64,000 nucleotides of DNA from Adenophora triphylla var. japonica (Eukaryota > Streptophyta > Magnoliopsida > Asterales > Campanulaceae): assembly GCA_022495995.1 (NCBI GenBank), contig JAFEMH010002447.1, positions 62,001 to 126,000 of the forward strand, read 5' to 3'. Numbering within the stretch: the stretch's first letter is position 1; each line of letters starts with the position of its first letter. Below the pieces are notes generated by a model. The model worked only from the letters and a program-made list of their open reading frames with translations. It was not told the DNA's origin and ran no database searches. Shown here piece by piece: positions 34,893 to 44,860 of this stretch. A program made the position numbers and the translations under genes.

Positions 34893-36388
34893 CTAGCCTT
34901 TCAGTGAATTGGTAGGCCGGCGGACATGATCACCACCGTCTTCGTGATCTTTCTTGCGCTTTGGGCCCATCGAAGCAGAACATCCCTCAAGACGAGTAAA
35001 GACAGACTCCGAAAGCCTCTTGAAGACATTGGGCCTATCTAAAGCTTGCGTCTTTCCAGGCATCCCTTTGCCTCGCCTCTCATACCAATCCCCATCAAGA
35101 AAATCTTTGGTCGGATCGGTCCGTACATTAGCAGGATCAGACTGAGTCTCGCTCCTTCGCAAAATACTGCTACCTACAAAGGAATTCCCCAACAGTGAAA
35201 GCCGCAGATCATCAATCTTCTCCACACTAGGGTGACCGGTATGAAGGAATCAATCCAAATACTTGTCAGATAAGAAGATGCTTGCATCAAAAGTTTGAAG
35301 GTTTTACCAGCGGTCCCGACTAGGTCCTTCACCCCATGCTTGAGCTAGCACCTGTGCAAACTCTACACCAATATAAGACACGTCACGAGAGGCCCCTTCG
35401 AAAAGATAAGTGTCCTGCTGCTGACCAAACTGACGGAGCACCCGCTTAGGAAAATAAAAGGAGGAATCTCGTAAACTCGGGAGAACAACCCTGTCAAAAC
35501 CCTTGGTATTGGCAACATACTTGTTCAATCTCCAGTAAGGTGGACACCAAAGGATATCAGCAGTTACAGTCTTCGCAATCAGCTCAGCCCACTCATCCAC
35601 CGAGAGATCCTTGATCAGTAACTTTCACGTATGGTATGTGAATGGAGAATATTCCAATGGGGGACCTACCAACTTGAGGTGCTCCCTAAGCCAAATAGTC
35701 AACATAAGAGGACTCCCTTGAGTCATAGCACCGATCTTATGCAACTCGTCAAGACCATGCAGGGTTTCACCCAAGATTAACGGAATAATGTTCCTAGAAC
35801 GTTTCCTGGCCTGCAGAATAATTTCCACAATTGGGAGTCAACCAAGCCATCCCTGCATACGAACAAAACATCTCCGAAAAGAGAAAGGGCCAGAAAGTTC
35901 CATTTGTAAACATTAAAGGCGTCATCATTTGAATCTCCGCTGAATCGCTCAGGAAAAGAAGAACAATCTACCCACCTGCGATGAACCAACTCATAGCAAG
36001 TATCAAGGGGGATCCCTAGCAATTCATTCAAAGCCTCTGAATGATTCCTATTGTATTTAGGAACAGCAATCTCACCAGTCAATGGCATATCCAAGATAAT
36101 GGCAAATTCCTCAACAGTAGGCACCATCTCATTAAAAGAAAAATTGAAGAGATGGACAGAGGGATCCCGAAATCGAGCAGCACCCTGCAAAAGATTCCAA
36201 TCCAGTTGGAGGTTCTTCAAGGTGAAGAGGATTCTAAATCCGAATTCTGCTATAAATCTATTGCGAGATCAGTTGCGAAATGACCTTACAAAATCTCTTG
36301 ATGCTTGCTTGAAGGCTTCAACCACTTCAGACGGCAAAGAAAAATCATCAACAATCATGGACGTTGGGGCGATCTTCTTGGAAGCCAT
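34893..36388 (-). pseudogene. TE5 antisense PMD-type gene B
   Basis: On the strand opposite pol, from an ATG at 36388, the peptide runs through an in-frame TGA into LQLDWNLLQGAARFRDPSVH. It then covers MVPTVEEFAIILDMPLTGE, IPLILGETLHGLDEL, LMLTIWLREHL and LRDSSFYFPKRVLRQFGQQQ, down to 34893. These are the hallmarks of the plant mobile domain (PMD, aminotransferase-like) family, also found in plant genes linked to silencing. Frame changes near 35800, a stop near 35620 and another near 35300 break it. A homologous gene sits at the same place in TE6 (50631-52000), so it is an inherited part of the element. Confidence 0.8.
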
Positions 36389-36485
36389 GGATCACAGGGT
36401 TGGAAAAGAAGACAAGAACTCTACCCTAACAGAATATCTCTAGAGTTTAAAAGGCTAGGATGAGTTATCTGGCCGGACTACAGGG

Positions 36486-36585
36486 TGTATTTATAGGGAA
36501 AACTGACAAAATTCTGTTCGAAGAAGGAAAAGAATTCTGCTTGAGTAGCGAGTCTCGCGCGAGATGCCTTGTCCCGCGCTACACA
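36486..36585 (-). promoter_or_regulatory. LTR-like promoter of the TE5 antisense gene B
   Basis: On the minus strand a TATAAATA box lies at 36488-36495, 100 bp before the ATG at 36388. Upstream is TCTCGCGCGAGA at 36553-36564, then a half-site CCCGCGC near 36572-36579. The palindrome is identical to that upstream of the TATA box in the TE5 LTR. Confidence 0.65.
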
Positions 36586-36920
36586 TCGCTTCAGTAAATT
36601 CAGCAGCAGTCCTGCACAAACAAATGATCTAGCCCCGACTTGACGAAGCAAGTCTCGAAAACCTGCGCATACAGTTCCTAATATGCAGTGCAACACCAAA
36701 ATCAAGCTCAAAACTGTGGCCTAAATGGCCATTTCATTTCCAACCACGGAAGTCGAGAAAGTTAAAAAACTAAATAATTAGACCTAGGACTAGGAATTAA
36801 GAAAACCGTGTTTTTGTGCCATCTACGTGCTAACAGGTACCAAAAAGAAAGAAAAATTGTCTGGGCCCACACGGCCAATATTTACAAATCCTCAGAAAAT
36901 AAATGGGGAGAAAAGGGGGA

Positions 36921-37140
36921 TCAAGCCATCAGGTCACTCGAGCCGCCGGCACCTCCGCCTTCACCACCATTGGGGCTACCGTCCCTGCTCAACTGCTTGG
37001 CTCCACATGTCGGGGTCACCACAGAGGCCACCGTCGAAGCTGCCAAAGATGCCTTCTGAAATAGACGCTCAGACAGGTCCGACACCAGGGACATCAATCC
37101 CGCCATCTTGCTCGCCCCACGATTGTAATCAGCCGCGAAC
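36921..37140 (-). pseudogene. TE5 antisense PMD-type gene A, last exon
   Basis: On the minus strand, a pyrimidine tract and CAG acceptor at 63699-63701 begin an exon whose first eight bases are at 63691-63698. TE6 interrupts it there, and the exon continues from 37140 to a stop at 36921. The peptide (MFAADYNRGASKMAGLM, SDLSERLFQKASLAAS, a Gly-rich tail) lines up with exon 4 of the TE6 gene A (SGRTYNDAMRLVDGWAAYTR). Phase is kept across the splice. The gene is destroyed by the TE6 insertion. Confidence 0.65.
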
Positions 37141-37551
37141 ATAGTTGTAAGTACCCAAATCCGGATCGTCAAAATCCGTCAGAAAGTTAACCGAAATCCG
37201 TTAACTGGCCCGCTCCAGGTTAACCGAAACTCGTTAAACTCCCCGTTGCCAAGCCAACGAGACGTCCCGGGACTGCCCCGAGCATCCCAACGTCGAAGCG
37301 TACTTGACACACGTCATCGCACGTAAAAGTACGGCTTTCCCTTAAAAATGCACTTTCCCGCACTTTCTGGGGGCATTTCGGACATTTTCTGGACTGTTAT
37401 TTTAAAAAAAGGGACAAAACCGGGACCCGGGAACGAACTCCCACACATTTGGTGAGTCATGGGACACGTGGCAGCCATGCCACAGCCCTCCCATCACCCT
37501 TCAATCAGAAATCAAAGGGAAAAGACTAAAATACCCCTGGTAAACAGTCTA

Positions 37552-37683
37552 AGTCCGGCCGGACTCCCTGTGCAAACTTTTTGAAATTGCCAGCAAGCCC
37601 CTCAAAGTTCCAAAATACCACAAAACCCTGGAAATTAGTCTAAGTCCATTCGGACTCTTACTGCATTTTTCACCCTATAAATA
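37552..37683 (+). promoter_or_regulatory. TE6 5' LTR promoter with paired palindromes
   Basis: AGTCCGGCCGGACT, a perfect 14-bp palindrome, is at 37552-37565. A decayed copy, AGTCCATTCGGACT, is at 37643-37656, only 19 bp before the TATA box (37675-37683). Confidence 0.72.
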
Positions 37684-38109
37684 GGAGGGCTGTCAAAGCC
37701 AAAAGAACAACACTTTTACTCCAAAAAATCACTTCACCCACGGCCCAAACTGAGTTTCACCCCTCCCGAGCTCCCGTTTTGTCTCGATTCGCGTGAAACT
37801 TCCGTATTTTGATCAAATACGCCCCTCACCACTCCGAAACACCTTTTCAAACTACTTTCCGTGTCCTGTACACACCCCCAAGCCAAAGGAGTCGACCCTA
37901 GCCATAGGTATAACTCCCTCTCTCTAATCTCTTGTTTCGTCTCGGTTTACACACCAGTCGCTACAACCGTTTTGAACCACGTTATTGAAATGTAGACGCC
38001 TCCGTCTAACGGGGTCCAATACGTTTTAGCCCCTCGATCCTCTTCTCTTCCCGTAAGTGAAGTAATCACGGGTTAAAACGGCGTTCCGACCCCGTTTCGT
38101 TTACTTTTT

Positions 38110-38340
38110 ATGTCATTTATCATTCCGGATCGATCGATCCGTTGATCGTCATTAACTTTCTGTCATTTACAATTCCGAGCCGTTTTGGCTCGTTGATCGT
38201 CATTTACAATTCCGAGCCATTTTGGCTCGTTGATCGTCATTTATGATTTCGGATAGTTTGATTCCGTTGATACTGCTTTAAATACTGTCATTTACAAAGT
38301 CCGACCCGTTTGGATCGTGATAGTATTTACTTTTCAAAGT
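38110..38340. repeat. Tandem palindromic units in the TE6 LTR
   Basis: About five units of roughly 40 bp share GTCATTTA and GTTGATCGTCATT. Each contains a small inverted repeat: CGGATCGATCGATCCG (perfect, near 38124-38139), GAGCCGTTTTGGCTC and GAGCCATTTTGGCTC. The same array lies in the 3' LTR at about 62695-62925. It is downstream of the TATA box and so transcribed. Confidence 0.7.
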
Positions 38341-39115
38341 CCGAGTCGCAACCCGATTCGTTGATCGCAAAATCATTTAATACGCTTTTTCCCGTAAAAA
38401 TCGTTAACAATGTAATGCCCAGTTCAAAACCGGAGTTCGTCCATCGAACTCTCTTTCAAAAACGCACGAAATGACGTTTGGCATCCGAACGCTCATCTTC
38501 CAAACTAAAAGCCGCCATTTGACACTCAAAATCATTTAATACGCTTTTTCCCGTAAAAATCGTTAACAATGACTCGCCCGGTTCAAAATCGGAGTTCGTC
38601 CTTCAAACTCTCTTTCAAAAAGCTCAAAATCGACGTTTGCCATGCGAACGCTCATTTCCATCTCAAAACCGACGTTTGTCATTCAAACACTCGTCTTTTC
38701 AAACAAAGTCACCTAATCAACGTTTGACATTCAAACCAAGATTAAGCTTGTCATTCAAGCCCCCCCCCCATTTCAAAATGCAAACACACACACACACATG
38801 GACACATTTTCGAGAAAGGTAGAAAGACTCGTCATACGAGGCGTTTCGGGTGATCTCGTAATACTCTTCCCGAAACGTAACATGACCTCCGAACCTAACA
38901 ATCTCTGGTACTCAAAGCTTTTTACTCGTTTTTGCTACCAATAAAAATGACACCATTTTCACTAAAGCCGTTTCTCAACGTTTTGGGCTCAAAATACAAA
39001 AATCGTGTGGCGACTCCTCATTTTCCTTCCCATGAAGTGAGGTCTCAGACACCAACCCTCCGCGAAAGACAACCGCCTTTCCGCGCCCGCTCGCAAAAAT
39101 TCGGGTAATTTCAGT

Positions 39116-39137
39116 TGGCGACTCCACTGGGGACTTG
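39116..39137 (+). promoter_or_regulatory. TE6 primer binding site
   Basis: TGGCGACTCCACTGGGGA starts two bases after the LTR. It is the Tat-type site. Confidence 0.9.
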
Positions 39138-40371
39138 GATACTTTTTTTCAAAACTACCGATGTTTTCAAAAAAGCCTTCCGTGGGTCAAACTTTCGTTT
39201 ACCCTTCCTCATTTTTGTGTCCGTGTGTTACTTTAAACCTCGAACGGTTTTTTCCAAAGGCATTACATTGTCGTCTTTTCAAAATCATACCATGTTTGTG
39301 CATCCCCATTCATGTTTGATTTTCATGCTATCTTTTGAACTGCGCATCATAATGCTTTAAAACACATTCTGAAAAATCTATGTTTTACTCAGAAAAAAGA
39401 ATTTTAGTGACCGCACACTACGTGCACTTGTTGCCTCGGTACACCGCACTTCACGTGCACTTGCTGCCTCGGAACACTGCACACTACAACCCGTAACCCG
39501 GGATGGCCTTATCAGTTGCACCCCGATTGGCCTGCCAGACGCCTTTTGGGGGCGCACGGGGTCGTCCCAAACATCCCATCCTAGCTCGTGTAAGCCATGC
39601 ACTCTTTGTGTCACACTTTGTCCAAGACCCCGGTTGGTTTTTGGCTTAGCTCGTGTCATAAAGCCTAAGTGTATGTTTTTTACGCCGGGCCCCGCCCCGA
39701 GTCAAGCTCGAGAGGTTGAGACCGAAGGTCGTTCCCGACCCGAAGTCTTGAGCTTTTTAGCCTTGACTTTGATGCGGAGCTCTGCCAAAAAATATACCCG
39801 AAGGTTCAATGTGACGCCGTGTCACCAAACCCTCGCCGTATGCACTGTGCCAGCCACAACTTGTCCAACGCCAAAAGCTAAGGTCCCTCGCGCGAGCGAG
39901 TCAGGAGAGGTCATGCCAAAATTTTGGCACGATCCCCGCCTTAACTTAAGGACGTTGACTTCGACTGTGGCCCGTGCGTCACATGCGTTAAAAGTTTGCG
40001 TGATCAGCTAGCCTTAAGTTCACTTTTTCCTTTGTTGGTGGAACTCGCTTGCCTTATAAGACCTCGCTCGGGATAGTCCGTCCCGAGAAAGATGATCTAC
40101 AAATGGAAACGAGGGGCTTATAAGCGTAGTGACGAGATCCACTGATTAGAGCTCTTGGATTAGTTGCGAAAAAGAAGACTCGCTCTTTTCCAACCGATTA
40201 GGACTCTGAGAAAACACGATTTAAGTAAACATTAATCGGTAAATGCACATTGAACAAGCCCGAAACCTTGAGCCAAATAACCTTTTCCGAAGCCTAAACC
40301 CTTCCTTTCGTTCCCTGCAGCGAGCAGAAAGTGGTTCAGAAAGCGGACGAGTCGCGAGGACTTAATCACCA
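39138..40371 (+). other. TE6 untranslated leader
   Basis: No supported gene is seen. A 33-bp unit with ACGTGCACTTG and TGCCTCGG is duplicated at about 39416-39480. The N-terminal part of gag that should begin here is not recognisable, so the coding start was probably lost. Confidence 0.55.
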
Positions 40372-41228
40372 CTGAGCAGAAAGCGGACGAAAGCGTCGGA
40401 GAATTCTACAAGAGGTGGAGCTGGAAACTCTCCGAGATCATGGAGCCACTCTCCAAGGATGAACAGATGCGGATCTTCAAGTCCTGCTTAAGACCGTCCA
40501 TCAGAACTCTCATCAGTCACCATTTATTCCCAGATCTCCGGGCTATGGTCAATGCCGGCTCACAGTTGGAGAAGGATCTCAAGGAAAAGTTGGCTAATGC
40601 ACAGCCATACAGATACCGCTCAGCAGTTGCATTCAATCCCGCACCGGCCCCCGGCAAAGGGAAAGATAAATCTGTCAACTACATCCATCAGGGACAACAG
40701 TCGGGCAACAGAAACCCAGTCCCACAAAGCAAAAATTCTACTCAGAAGCAGCCTGCCGTACACTTCGACAAGTTGGACATGCCACTGAGCAAGATGCTGG
40801 AAGGGTTAATCCAGGAAGGTCTCCTTAAACCCGTTGCAAAATACAAACCCAAGAATCCCGTAGTCAACGCTGACAAGAGCAAGTACTGCACCTTCCATCA
40901 GTATCACGGCCATACCACCGACAACTGCGTGGGGTTACGATACGAAATCCAGAACTTGATAGAGGAAGGCAAATTGGAGCGCCCTCGTGGGCCAAATACA
41001 GTCGGAAACCCTTTTCCGAACAATAACAGTGTGAATTCCATTGAGTGGGTGCCTAAGAGGATTGCCGCAGAACCAGTTTCTCCGCCTCTTCCAGCCGGGT
41101 CCTCCTCTAATGTCCACATCAGCTACGATGTTTTTGGCGCTCCGCCTTTGCTGGAGTACGAGTCCCAAGACATGGTCCGGAGCAATCCTCCGAGAAACAG
41201 AAGAAGAAATCCTCTCAACAGATGCTGA
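40372..41228 (+). pseudogene. TE6 gag, C-terminal half
   Basis: The frame opens within GEFYKRWSWKLSEI (just before ATG 40440) and encodes the end of the capsid domain (MRIFKSCLRPSIRTLI, FPDLRAMVNAGSQLEK). A basic linker and the knuckle CTFHQYHGHTTDNC (about 40887-40928) follow. By comparison with TE1 gag, all of the N-terminal domain and most of the capsid are missing. A frame change at about 41222 leads into the protease frame. It could not form a normal particle alone. Confidence 0.82.
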
Positions 41229-42094
41229 GAGAAAGATACGAAGCTGGAGACACCAGTGTGGGTACGCTAGGAGAGCCATCCGGGAAGTTCGAATACTACG
41301 TACTCTACTCCAGCCAGTCCTCCCTTCCTCCAGGCCATGCAGCTTTAGAGCAGACAAGGGTGGGAAAGCCGAAAAGTCCCGCTGAAACCAGAATTCAGAC
41401 CCCAGGGCTCCGGAATTCCTCAGATCTTGGTAATCTTACTGCCAGTCAGAAGCCTAACCCCCCGCGGGATCAGCTAAGATTTAACTTGTCCAGCTTCCGA
41501 GCACGGACAGGCAAAGGAAGATCAAAGTCAGCTTGGCACTCGCACTCGATCAACGTGCTAACCAAGGGTGGCAACCGCCATAAACAGCCTCAATGCAATC
41601 CCGAGGCTCCAGCAAAGGCTTTACCTCGCAAGAGGAAGACATGAAATGGATGGCTTGATGACTCTCCTTCTCCGGATAGAGACGAGATCTACGATTCCCG
41701 ACTATATGGCAGTATGATCACGTTCTGTGATGAAGACCTACCGAGAGATGCCTCGCGGCACAACGAAGCTCTGTACATCACTCTCAAGCTCAATACCATA
41801 TCACTCCCCGGAGTATTGGTGGATAACGGGTCAGCCGTTAACGTCCTTCCTCTCAGCATGATGCGAGCCCTGCACATCAAAGAAAGCCATCTGATTCCGT
41901 CAACCCGGACTATCAAGGCCTATGACAGCACGTCTCGTCCCATTCTGGGGACGGTGACTTTGGAACTCTGGTTCGAAACCCAAATGGTGCCAGCAAAATT
42001 CCACGTGATGGACATTCCATCCGAGTTCACAGCTCTTTTGGGACGCCCTTGGCTGCATCACATGAAAGCCATAGCCTCCACTCTCCATCAATGA
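41222..42094 (+). pseudogene. TE6 gag tail and first protease (PR1)
   Basis: One frame with a stop near 41642 runs from a Ser/Lys-rich gag tail into an aspartic protease. The motifs are GVLVDNGSAVNVLPLSMM with the catalytic Asp near 41820, TIKAYDSTSRPILG, and LLGRPWLHHM. The block ends at a TGA at 42092-42094. The frame then continues into the unknown ORF downstream. This protease differs clearly from PR2 at 45 kb. Confidence 0.8.
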
Positions 42095-42352
42095 GTCAAG
42101 TTCATTAACCGGCAGGGAGATCTTGAAGTCATCAGAGGGGACAGTTTCCTCATAGGAAACGAAGCCGAGACAGCAGCCAAGCGTGCCCGCGGTCAGGCAC
42201 CGGGGCTACCTCCTTCAAACCGACCAGGGGATTATCGGGGCAAATCTCATCAGAATCCCTCAGAGTCATGAGATGCTAACTATGTAAACGTACTCGAGCA
42301 GGCAGACCCTGAAGCAGTCCGATACATCAAGTTCAACTGTCGTTTCCAACAT

Positions 42353-43567
42353 TTGGAGGCAGATTGGAAAGAAACACTGAGCATCGCCATGATGCGGGCA
42401 CGTAAACCCCCAGTCTCCAATCGGAGATTCGTCAGCATTCTTCAAACCAACTCTCTGGCCCCGCCAGGCGAAGAGATCTTCGTGATAAAAATCAACAAGC
42501 ACCGTCATTCTCGGGATGAATGCATGGAAGTCGTATGGGATGTCCTCCACGAGGAACTACCCGCTGCACCCCTCTTCTCCAATGAAGGGCATGATGTTTT
42601 CCTAGCAGCTCCAGCAACGCACCCGGACGCGATACGTCCCTATGTTTGGGTTGAGCCGTCAGACGACGACGAATCAGGACTCTCCGGAGTCGAGGATGCG
42701 GCAGACCCGCGGGCAGACCTCTGCATTCACATGCTCAGTTTCGAGGACGGCACCCGTTCCGATCAGGTCACCTATGACCAAGGCTCCAATACCATGGAAA
42801 TTGTCAAGCTCAACGTCCAGTACAGGCGGCTATCCGACAATTGGAAGCAACTGGTTGACACGACAAAGAATCCCTCTGATCAAGTGACTGACGACGACTT
42901 CGTCAACATCATCTATTCCAGATATCCCGATGATACCAAGGATCCGGTCCTTATCGTCAGATTCTGCAATGCCAAAGTCACCCTCGACGACTGCCTGCTC
43001 ATGGTAAACGAGGCCCTGGCCAAGCGAGCTCAGATCTCATCATTACTTCCGAGTACCAGCCCCAGCGGCAACCGGCCCGTGCCATCAGTCAAGCTTATAC
43101 CCTCAAGCGCCGCCAAGGCCAAGGGCAACAGCGAAGGAGGCAAAGCTCCTCACCCTGTCACGAATCAGATCAACCTCGCGAACGCTTCCGGCAGCCACCC
43201 CGAAAACATCTGTGAAGGTCTTCCCCGCAAGACAGAGTCAACTTCCGACTATGGAAACGACCACCTCAGCATCATCATGCTCCAGTTCGATTCTACTCCC
43301 AGCCGTCACGGCCCTGGATTCAGACATCCCGCCAGCAGACTGCTAGCTCTGATAGACTTGGCGATCGAGCGAGATCACGAGACTGTCAATATTGCAGAAT
43401 TCAACACCCCCGTGGGGTCAATCAAGCAGATATGGGCAAATTTCTTGGTAATCGAGATCAAGGAAGGCCGCATGGAATGTCCCAGCCCGACTTCCTTCGT
43501 TAACGTAATCCGGGTGTTTCCGCCATTCGGCGATTTGTATGTGATCACGGTTTTGGACACTAGTTAG
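42353..43567 (+). CDS. TE6 unrecognised 404-codon open frame between two proteases
   Basis: I do not recognise this protein. It is in the same frame as PR1 and is open for 404 codons. It is acidic (EPSDDDESGLSGVEDAAD) with a Ser/Pro/Lys-rich middle (SSAAKAKGNSEGGKAP) and ordered-looking ends (EEIFVIKINKHRHSRDECME; SRLLALIDLAIERDHE). No membrane segment or catalytic motif stands out. It could be the protease-RT spacer of another Tat family, or an extra ORF. The codon use looks coding. The ATG at 42353 is only the first Met, as the frame is open back to a TGA near 42270. Confidence 0.55.
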   Translation: MEADWKETLSIAMMRARKPPVSNRRFVSILQTNSLAPPGEEIFVIKINKHRHSRDECMEVVWDVLHEELPAAPLFSNEGHDVFLAAPATHPDAIRPYVWVEPSDDDESGLSGVEDAADPRADLCIHMLSFEDGTRSDQVTYDQGSNTMEIVKLNVQYRRLSDNWKQLVDTTKNPSDQVTDDDFVNIIYSRYPDDTKDPVLIVRFCNAKVTLDDCLLMVNEALAKRAQISSLLPSTSPSGNRPVPSVKLIPSSAAKAKGNSEGGKAPHPVTNQINLANASGSHPENICEGLPRKTESTSDYGNDHLSIIMLQFDSTPSRHGPGFRHPASRLLALIDLAIERDHETVNIAEFNTPVGSIKQIWANFLVIEIKEGRMECPSPTSFVNVIRVFPPFGDLYVITVLDTS

Positions 43568-44860
43568 ACGGCACGCACCTACAGAGACTACTTAGCTCTC
43601 GCAAGGAAAGCCCTCTTGGAACTAGTCGCTCAAGAAAGCCGTCTTTGGGACGAAGACCAAGCTCTAAAGACCGACAGGGACCGAGCCCTTAAAGTGTCAC
43701 AAGAAGCTTCAGACAGAAAGCTAGAGGCCACTCTAGACCAGTTCGACCTCAGGGGTTTTGCTCACAGCAACTTCCTCGACTACCGTCTGTTCTCATCCAA
43801 CCCCCTCTGCCACACGAGGGTGGTCAACGGTCCCGATGACCAAGGAGATGGAACGGCACAGCAGACCAAATCCCAACGCCTACCTCCCTGAGGAAAGCAA
43901 GTTCTCCATGAAAGCGATGACGAAGACGATGAAACCATTCTCTTCCAAGCCGGTCATGAAGTCAACAAAACCGGACTCCCAAGGGTCCTGGGAGGATGGG
44001 GACGGATCATTTCCACACTCAAATTGAAAGGCCAACTCAGGGAGGAAGGTCTATTCAAAAGAAACAAGAGGAAGATGGAAATTCGTCTCGAGCAACTACT
44101 CAGGGAAATTCCACAGACCGCGGCATTCGTTTACAGAAATGATCAACTGGGACAGCAACCAGTCACATGGGCAGATGTTCAGGAAGCCGTGTACTCACCT
44201 TCTGACATACCCGCCACTCAGATAAAGCAGAAAAGAAAGCTCTCCCCGATGGAAGTTTATCTAGACTGCCACACGCAGTTCAAAGAAGCACTCGGCTATT
44301 CTCACATGGGAGGAAACGCAGCACTAACTCTCGACGCAGCTCCGCCGCAAGAAAGTTGATTTGGGCCAAAAGCGGAGGAAAATTAGCAAACCATGAGTAT
44401 CGCCGGACCCAACTCCGAGAATGCCCCGAGTATGCTTAGAAAGAAGGAAAGGAGCGCGGTATATCGTGAGGAGATCAAGGAGATTTGTTCGCTTGAGCCG
44501 GGAACTCTCCAAACTCCCCGGAGGGTCGCCAACGCTTGGGTTCGATTCGAGGCAACCAGCACTTGTGCAGCGACGTTCGAATAGCTACAGCAATCCGTTA
44601 ACTACCTCCCCCTTGAGAGGCACCCAAGCGCATATCTGGGACGAATCCGTCAAGCTGCCGAAGCTCCCAGGAATACATCTACGATCAATGAGCCGAGGAA
44701 AGACATATGGCCCTATGCTACGAGGAATCCTCATCTAACTATGGCTCAACTCGTAACGGCCTGTTCGTAAGGGACCAAACCCGATGTCGGCGTTCTAACC
44801 CGATCGGGTCAAATCCATGCATTACCACCTAAGGCCACCAAAAAGCCAACGGAGCCGTAA
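43568..44860 (+). pseudogene. TE6 continuation of the unknown frame and a second gag tail
   Basis: The frame of the unknown ORF goes on past TAG 43565-43567, with further stops at about 43889 and 44357. It reads a helical charged segment (LARKALLELVAQESRLWDED) and a Gly/Lys-rich piece (LGGWGRIISTLKLKG) loosely like a G-patch. After 44390 degenerate peptide resembles the end of a gag (LTRSGQIHALPPKATKK). The region looks like a junction between two element types. Confidence 0.5.

Larger units (their letters stand above)
37146..39113 (+). repeat. TE6 5' LTR (1968 bp)
   Basis: It begins TGTAAGTACCCAAATCCGG and ends GGGTAATTTCA. The TATA box CTATAAATA is at 37675-37683. The transcribed part holds a series of palindromic units (38110-38340) and four degenerate copies of an ACGTTTGNCAT word (38470-38740) that resemble the satellite unit at 56-61 kb. 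PBS-like GTGGCGACTC lies at 39007-39016. Confidence 0.95.

Noticed and set aside
35304..36220. A free-standing host PMD gene on the minus strand
   Set aside because: TE6 has a homologue at the same place relative to integrase, so it belongs to the retroelement.
39634..40011. 125-codon plus-strand ORF in the TE6 leader
   Set aside because: It has no gag features and sits in sequence with duplicated non-coding words. It is probably chance.
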